Shown here: one piece after another, positions 35,901 to 44,900 of the stretch
How the letters are laid out: each line of letters begins with the position of its first letter
Position numbering within the stretch: the stretch's first letter is position 1
Assembly: GCA_029204225.1 (NCBI GenBank)
Contig: MU832104.1
Coordinates: forward strand, 23,131 to 87,130
DNA length: 64,000 bases
Source of the DNA: Diphasiastrum complanatum
Taxonomy: Eukaryota; Streptophyta; Lycopodiopsida; Lycopodiales; Lycopodiaceae
Direction: 5' to 3'
Translations under genes and position numbers: made by a program
The notes under the pieces: generated by a model
Databases searched by the model: none
Told to the model about the DNA's origin: nothing
The model's input: only the letters and a program-made list of their open reading frames with translations

Positions 35901-38900
35901 CTTACTGGAAGATCCCTCATCCTCCTGAGACTTGACAAATTGCTGCTTAGACTTCTTCTTGCCCTTGCCCTTGCCTTGTTTTTAGAGTGTCGCAAGTGCC
36001 TGATCGTCAGTATTTTGACGTCTAGCTTTCACCATTTCTCGCCGTTGCTCTTCCTGCATCAAGATTTCTGTGAGCTCGTCAAAGGTTGGCAATCTTTCTC
36101 TTGATGCTATTCCGCTCACAAACATCTGATAGAGTTCTGCAATGCCACACAATGCATTGTGCACCAGCTCCACATCACGTATGCGCTCACCAATAGAATG
36201 CAGTTCATCCCTCATTGTCTTGATTCTGGTCATGCACGTCTGAATGTGCTCTCCTTGCTCCATTCAAGCACTATTCAACTTTGACTTCAGAAACATGATT
36301 CTTGACGGATTTGACGTCTCGAACTACTCCTTTAGCACATCCCATGCCTGTCTGGGTGTAACAGCATCACAAATGTGGGTAATGATGTGATCCTTCACTG
36401 ACAAGTTAATGAAGGTCAAAGCTTCCCTCATCTTTTTGTCGAACACTTTGATATCCGCTTCATTTGGCGGCCTTCTCTCATCACCTGTGACGACTTCCCA
36501 CACGTCTTTCTCCATCAGTATGTTTTTCATTTTGAATTTCCACACTGCATAGTTGGAAATCCTGTCCAATTTGCTACTTTCACTTAAAATGGACTCTCCC
36601 ATGTTTGCCATCGCAAAACTGCTTGAAACTTCTGCCGTAGGCTAAAAACAGTATGCCGAGGCCAACAGTGATGTCAGAAGTTGAAAATAATGACCTGCAC
36701 TTTTTCCCTTACCAGACCACTCACCACTTTTCCACCAATTTGAAAGCCAAATCGGCGTCGCCTTCCAAAATGCACTCAGTCGTCAACTCCCAACTTCGTG
36801 CCCAATGAAATGGTGAAATCACTTCCGGTGCGCTTTGAACACTTTCTCCGCTGCAATCACTCTGTTACAGTCCGGGTGCCCTTCGTTTGGAGGTTATAGC
36901 CTTTCGTTTGGTCAAAATAGGCTAAAGGACTAAAAAATAAGGGCTTTTTGAACTTTTGAACTGTTTCTTCACCTTGAGGCCCAAAAGGTGTTTGGCATAC
37001 CCTTGCTTTTGAGCATTGTCCTGGCCATCTCAACAATGGATCTATTCTTTCGCTCTGCAACTCCGTTTTGTTGCGGTGAATAAGGTGTTGTAGTCTGCCT
37101 CTTGATCCCTTGGTCTTTGCAAAAATCAATAAATTTTGTCAAAAAATACTCACCACCTCCATCAGAAACTTCACCTTTCACATGTGAAGGGGCCCAACTC
37201 CAATTTCAGTTTGAAAATTTTGATTGAAGTTGAATGGCCAATCTTCCTTCAATGGCCTTCAGGTCCTTTCAAAGGCCCCTTTCACCTCAATCCAATGGCT
37301 ACCTTGGATCCAACGGCCCACAACTGTTCTTGGAGGCTCGATCTTTACCACAGATCTATGTGACTGGAGATCCGACGGTCCTGGGCGCTTTTGTGCGCTG
37401 ATCCACGCGCTTGCAGGCACGTCTCACTTTGGAACACTAGGTGTTCTTTGGTTTTGAAGCGCGCGACCAGTCCTCACGGCCTCCACGACCTCTCCTCCTC
37501 TTTCCGGATTTCTTGCTTCTTTTCAAGCCAAATCAGCTTGTTCTTGCGCGATTCTGGAGCGTTTTCGATCCAATCTGAATCTGTAGCTGGCTGCGCCCTG
37601 GAGGAACTTTTCAGATTTGTATTTGGCCTTGGAACGACTGAGAGCAGCTGGTTTTTCCAACAATTTTCTGATTTTTACCAAGAAACCCTTCTTCAGCTCT
37701 TTTCCAAGCAATTCTCAGCTTTACTCTGAGTTTTTTTCTTACAAATTCAACCTCCCTGAGGTCGCCCTAGTCCTACCAATCTGATGGGACTGACGGCATA
37801 CGATTTGGTAAGGATTTCACCACACACGGTTCAACTTTGCAGAGAAAGCTTCAAAACCCCACCGAAGCTGAGAAATTCACAATTTTCTCAGTTTTTCACC
37901 AAATCCTGCACTGTCAATTGCTATGGCCACTGTCACTGCTCTTTGCAGCTCCTCTACAAATCCCTTTACGCCTAACGATTGTCTATACAGTGACTTTTCT
38001 TTCCGTCTTCAGCCCGCCGTAAACCCCGAACTCTCAGAAGACTACTCTTCTCCTGAAGCTCTCTTCGACGGTGATGCTGTACTAAGTACACTCCCTGTAC
38101 GGCTCTGATACCAACTTAGAATTTGCTTTGCAAAGGAACACAGATCATGCTACACAGTAACATAGACAGAAAACACTCTCCACTGCAAGCTCACATAGCA
38201 ACTGTATTTCTCAAAATGAAATTACACTGTACATATAGTTGTTCACTCAGGCAACCCATGCATGACCCAGGTTGCCGTTGGCGGGACGCGTGTCCCATCG
38301 ACTTGCCTCGTGGCGAGGCCAACTGATCCTTATCCACTGATAGGACCCACAGTACAATAGCACAATGATTCTACTTTAATTCTAACTATGTGTACTTACA
38401 TATAGGGGACTGTATCAAATTTTGAAAAAGATTGGATCCTTGGCTTACCAATTGGACCTCTTGGAAAGAATGCAAGGGTTTTCACATAAGGCGACTTAAG
38501 AAAAGTCTACATAAAGGAGAATATCTTGGTTTTGGAGACCGATTAGACATGTTGGATGAATCTTCGGGTGTGACTCACCTTGAACCTGAAAAGATCTTGG
38601 ATACCAAAAATAAACGATTCAGAAATCATATAATTACCAAGCATTTGGTTCAATTGAAGGGTCTTACAGATGATGATGATTCTTGGGAGCACGACAACTT
38701 GAATTTTCATTGGTTATCCATCTGATCATAAAGTATATAAGAGCTATGATCCAACATCATCAAAGGCATTTGTGAGCAGAGATGTGACCTTTGTTAAAGA
38801 TCAGTTTTATGACTTCCAAGGCAAAAATGGAAGACCCGAATTCAACCATGTCAATATGCAGGTCCCACAATAGACATAGGAGTAGCTCCAAATGTTCAGC

Positions 38901-41900
38901 AAGGAACTCAGACTCCAAAGAGGACACCTGATCAACCAGATGATGAGAGAATACATCAGAGATTTGTCAGGTCTACTATACTAAGTCAACCACCTAGAAG
39001 GCTTATCAATGAGACACTCTTGTTCTTTTGTTGAAGAACCTACATCTGTAAGTGAGGCTATGGTGCGCATCCAAGTACGGATGAGTGGAAGCAAGCAACG
39101 GACACAAAGTATAACTCCTAAATGAAGAACCTTGGTCAGTTGTAAAGCTCCCAAAGAATAGAAACATTATTGCATGAAAGTGGATATTCACAGTCAAATA
39201 CAAACCAGATGGGTCAATAGATAGGTGGAAATCAAAACTAGTTGCCCAAAGATACTCTCAAGTGCCCAATATAGCCTATCGGGAGGCATTCAGTCCTGTT
39301 ATAAAATTGGCATCAATTAGCATGCTATTGTCATATGCAGCAATTGAAGACCTAGAAGTACATCAAATGGATGTATAGACAATGTTTCTAAATGGAGTAA
39401 TTGAAGGAGACATTTGCATGTCTCAACTAGAGCCTTGAGCCAGTTCCTACCAAATCCAGTAATAGTACGTTGGAAAGCATTGCTAAGGTTCTTAGGTATA
39501 TACATATTGCTAGGGACAAATGCAAGGCCTAAAAGGATACACAGATGCAGACTGGGCAGGAGATGCTAACACTAGAAGATCAACTTTGGATATGTATTTA
39601 GGCGAAACAATGGACCAATCTCCTGGAACAGTAGGAAACAAACCTTAGTGGCCTTGTCCTCAACCAAAGCTGAGTACATAGTGGCTACACATGCAACAAA
39701 GGAAGTGGTTTGGTTGAGACCATTGCCTATTAGATGCTAGTTTACCATATAGCTTTGACTCTAAACCCTAGATTTTATTCCAAAAGCAAGCACATTGGGA
39801 TCAAATATCATTATGTCAAAGACAAAGTCCAACACAGAGATGTCGAGCTAGAACACTGTAGAATAGAGTATATGACAGCTGATATTTATACCAAGGCACT
39901 GGCAAAGGACAAAAACACAAGATTTAACACTTAGATCTTAAAGCATAAGTATTTCTAGATCCCCATTAAGGGGGAGTGTTGTCAAATTATCAATGTCAAT
40001 TTAGAAATTAATTGTAGAGGCCAAGTTAGCTTCTAGACCCCTATGTGATTTTCTTTTTCTAAAAATAGGCAATACATCGAGCTAGTACTTGTACCTATCT
40101 TTGACTAGTACATGTTGACTAGTAGGTAGGTAGGTGAAGTAGGTGTGGTAGGTATAAATACTAGGGCCTATAGCGAGTTTAAACAACCGTTAATTTTGTA
40201 GAATGTTAGTCGTACTTGTAACTACAAGTCTTAGTGGAGAATGATGGATTTGTAACTTCTCATCGTATCTCATTTAATGTATGTTGTATACATTCTTCAA
40301 TGATATTGAAGTGTACTTGTCTAGTACAATCTAGGCTGAGCCATTCCATTTTGAGCATTCAATAATTGATATAGTGTTTTCTTAGTTTGGATCCTACTTA
40401 GTTAGAAATTTCTAGAAATTCCTCATTTTGCAGGTGGTGTATTCTTTGCAGTACGAGCCATACAGTTTGCAACAGGTACAGATCATACTTGATTGCTTGC
40501 AAATGATAAAATCACCTTCAAATATGCTTCTGAACTGTTTGAAAGCTGCTCAAATATTATACATGTATTGCCTTCACTTGTACTTTGTTGACAAAATATT
40601 GAAACGAGGTATTGTATGGACAATCCTCAACTTGGAAACTTATGCTTTCCATAGAATGACTAATAGTCAAAGAAGTTTTGCCCAAGTACTGGGTAGATAA
40701 AGTACAAGACTGCAGTACTACACTTATCATTCATCACAATGACAACACAAGTCTTGAAGAAAGCAATTTATTATGAAAGATATCAAAGTACAATGATATC
40801 GTGTACAAAAATAGTAGGCATAATAATGCCATCCTAGACTCTATACTAGCTCGCTACTAGGGCTTCTTGTTATAGATTCCTCTCTCTCTCTCTCTCTAGC
40901 TCTACCTACCACCACCTACCACTACGCAACTACTTACTCTTCGTCACCTACCCTGAGTTTGACCACATGACTTGCTATTTTTAGTACTTCTCTAACTCGA
41001 TGTGTGACCCTCTAGATACTTCAAAACTTGATAGCTAAAAACTTAAAGGAGGGGTCTAAAAAATAATTTAGGCGTACAACTAAAATATTCCTAGGTACAC
41101 ATTATTTCTTCCAAAAACAATTTGGTAGTCATAAAGGGGATGGTGCAAATGGCTTGGCTTTTGAACCTCGTAATAAATTGGCCATTTGAATCATGATGCT
41201 CCTTGTTCTCCACTTGTTCCAATGTGTAGAGTCAGTAAGGTGTATTTTGTTAGGGTATCCTTTGGAGCTTATGTTAATCTCCAAGTACTCAAAAGACATG
41301 ACTCAATATGTCTCTAGGGAAACACTGTTTCATCTTTAGGCTTGTACATCCTAGTAGACGTTCAATGTGTCCTACAAACAATGCTCTTTGTCAAAGTCAA
41401 GATTGATCCCCAATTGGCCACCCAAGGCTCCCCTAACATATGTGACAAGAGTTGCTTGAGCGTGTGATAGTCGCTCTATGGAAGGTCTACAACAGAAAGA
41501 GCTTTAGTGTGACACTGTGTGGACTACTTGTCACTTTGCATTATGTTTCATGGATACATTATGAGATGATCTATATTAAATCTTAAACCTTTACGTTATG
41601 TTTATCTAACCAATATGTTATCAATGTAGAATGGTCGATGGATTGACTATTCCAACTAGATTTTACTTGATGGACTACTTTGAAAATTCAAAGGACTCAT
41701 GGGCAACTAGTAGTGTGATTATGTGATGGACCACCTTAGATACTTAAAAAGAGTGGTTAAGTAACATAGTACCAAGGGCCAATAATGCTTTTGATCTTAT
41801 GAGTCCGTTTGCAAAAATTGTGAGCAAGTAAAAAAGCAACTGCAAAACAAAAGCACCATTAAAGTCCAACAAAAGCAACAAGCTTGCTATCTTTGGATAG

Positions 41901-44900
41901 GTGGAAAAAACAATGTAATAGCTCATTTCCCAAAATTCACCATGCAATTGGCCATATGAAGTAGCGAGCACCTTTTCAAAAGGTATCTTTTTAGAAGTCA
42001 CTATTTGTCCTATTTGTCCTTTAATGGAGATTCCTCTGTTGATGCTTTGATTGCGAAGTCGAGGTACTAGAAGGTACACCCTGAACGGCTGTTAGGGGTC
42101 ATTAGAGTTTATTCTTTGTATAGAGATTTGTCTCCATTGATATCCTATTTTGCTTCCACTTGTATGCATAATTTGTGATTGTTCATAGAACGTTAATCAC
42201 TTAATTCATTGTAAATGTCTCCGCTTCTAGTTCACATTGAATCTTGACAATCTAGGCCTCATTAATCCAATAATGGTACACATAACTCATCCCTACCGCT
42301 CTCCTCCATAAACAGGTGAGCATGGAGAGAATTTTTTATTCTTGCTTCCTGGGGTAGGTGAGCTAGGAGAGAGGGCATTACTAAAAGAGGAGCCAACCTA
42401 CCGATCTCCATCAAGTGTCTCATAAGAAGCAAGTCCAAGTGGTGATGCTATAAAGAGTTGAACTTTGGGATGACACTACTTGTAGGGTAACCTAGTTCAT
42501 TGCTTTCTCTTTCTCTTATGTGGAGATTTGTGACTTTCGTTAAGATCTTGTCTCCAGCATGGTGATTACATATTTGCTAGAACGATTGTAGATCGAGGTA
42601 TCTAGGGTATTAGAAAAAAAGGATGCCTTACTCTCCCACATCCGGATTCTCTTAGTTGCGCTCTCTTGTATCACTTCTTTCTCTTACTTCAAATTGCATG
42701 TTGATCTTGAGCTACAATTTCTTGATGGTAATGCCGATCTTCCTGAATGCCTGTAGTAGGTAAGTAATGGAAGCTATGCTAACATGATGTGATTGTAAGA
42801 TAAGGATCTTCTATCTGAAAAAGGTGATTTTGATCTTGTGATTGAATCGATTGGAAGTGAATCAAATTGACGAACAAAGATTCTTGTCCACCAAGATAGC
42901 ACTAAGTCCTACTTTTGTGGAATGGTGCTTCGTATATTGCATGTTGGTAACTTTCATTCTAGCTCGACTTGTAATCTCAATTTTCATTGCGTGCATGTCT
43001 CCGTACTTGATTCATCATGATGAAGCATGAGGGTGATGCATTGCATGGACATGTCCATGCATGTGCTTGAAATGGCATGCATACTGCACATGCCCTATGT
43101 GGTCACAGGTGTGCATATTTAATCTTTGTTGTTCATGCATGTGACTCGCCTCATTTGAATGTGGAGGGTCTTGGCTTCCATGGATCTACAATTAGATGGA
43201 AAGCAATCATCATTTCACAAATTGATATACTATTGTTGTCACATAACTAGTTCTAACCTCAATAATGTTGAAAGTATCCTACATGGTGGTAATTTAGTGT
43301 ACTCATCATTATATTAATGTAATCGTTAGGACACTTCGAGTACTAATACTAAAAAGACCCAAGTGCCTCAAGTATTGTAATTAATGAAGTCACGACCCTT
43401 AATAGGTACAAAAGAGCTTATATTGAGTGGACCAAATATGAGGAGACACCATTTCCTGAGTGGCATGGCAGGGATCTCTAGGGGTCAAACTAGGATTTTA
43501 CCAGTCCAATTTCCTAGAGCTGGATATTACCAGGGCCCAGTTTTACCTCGTTACCTGGATAGCGGACTCTTGTATTGACTCCAGTTCGCATTGGGACAAT
43601 TCCGAGTTTCCTCACATTAGTTATATGTGGAAAGTAGTCGCTTCTAGGGCATGGGGCATTCCTCACATGAGCAGGCTTTGCCAGTTATGCAAGTTGGGGG
43701 AGGTGGAGTCAGAGGAGGATTTGTATTCAGGTGCCCTGTCTATTATGAGATCAAGGGACGCTACCATTTGGGTCAACTAGACTTTTAGTAGATGTGAGCA
43801 TTCCTCTATGCACTCTTAAGATCATTTTGCAACGTCAGCCAAATGTCTCCTAAATTATTTTGGCATTTAAAGAACTGTTTTACTATCTGTCAAGATGTCA
43901 AAAAGCAGCATGTAAAAGCCTGTGAAAGTTTTCATTTCTGTGCTCATTTTTAATAACCTTATACATAATATATAAAAGACTGCTGTTTATACCATCCTGA
44001 TTCTTATGCATCAACTTGAAGTTCAATAGAGAAAAACTATGGTTCAAAAGGCTCAAAGGGTGCCCCTGGCATTGAGCACAGGATACCAAAATATCACGAT
44101 TCCATTTCCCTTCATATAAAAATTCTCCTTTTAACCCGGGCATGAATAATATTTATAGAAACAATTGACATAAATAAGCTTTACAAGAACTTTTTAAAAG
44201 CTTGCTACACTTATTCCCTTCTTCATACGAGAAATTTATAAAATAGCATGAGAATATGCTTTTACAGCTTCAAAGAAAGAAAACGCTTTAAAATAATCAC
44301 CATGAGCACATTGTTAGTTTACTAAGTACTTTACTTCAAGTTGTTTCTTGAGATCACGTCCAAAGCTAAAATAGATTCTGAACAGTATAGATACATCTAG
44401 GATTAGAAGATTGCAAGTACAGGCTAGAGAAATAACCCTTACGTGAGCAGAAGAAACTTTAAACAGCGTACTAGTGGCAAATCTTCAAAATCTTGAGAGC
44501 TCATGCCATGCTTCACTTCATCCATAATTTTATTTGCATCCCGAAGATTCCCTAAAGAGAGATATCTGCTTATACAATGTTGATCAGAAGCATATACTTA
44601 GATAGGCACCATAAAGTGGACGCAAAGAATGTATTGATATTTTTTCACATTCTTTCTTAGATTTGCTCCATAAAATAGATCTTGGTGCTCGTTTTCAGTA
44701 CTTTCACACAAAGAAAAAAGTAAGAATATACGATAGGTACTTTTGTACACATTAATAAGTACAGGAATTGCTGCATAGAACTTTATACCACGATAGAAAT
44801 CATAGTCATAAAACTATCTATATCGTTCTTTCTACCCTGATGTGAACAACTTGCACCGAAGATTTGGCAAGAATGTGCACTAACGCACTATCAAATGATA

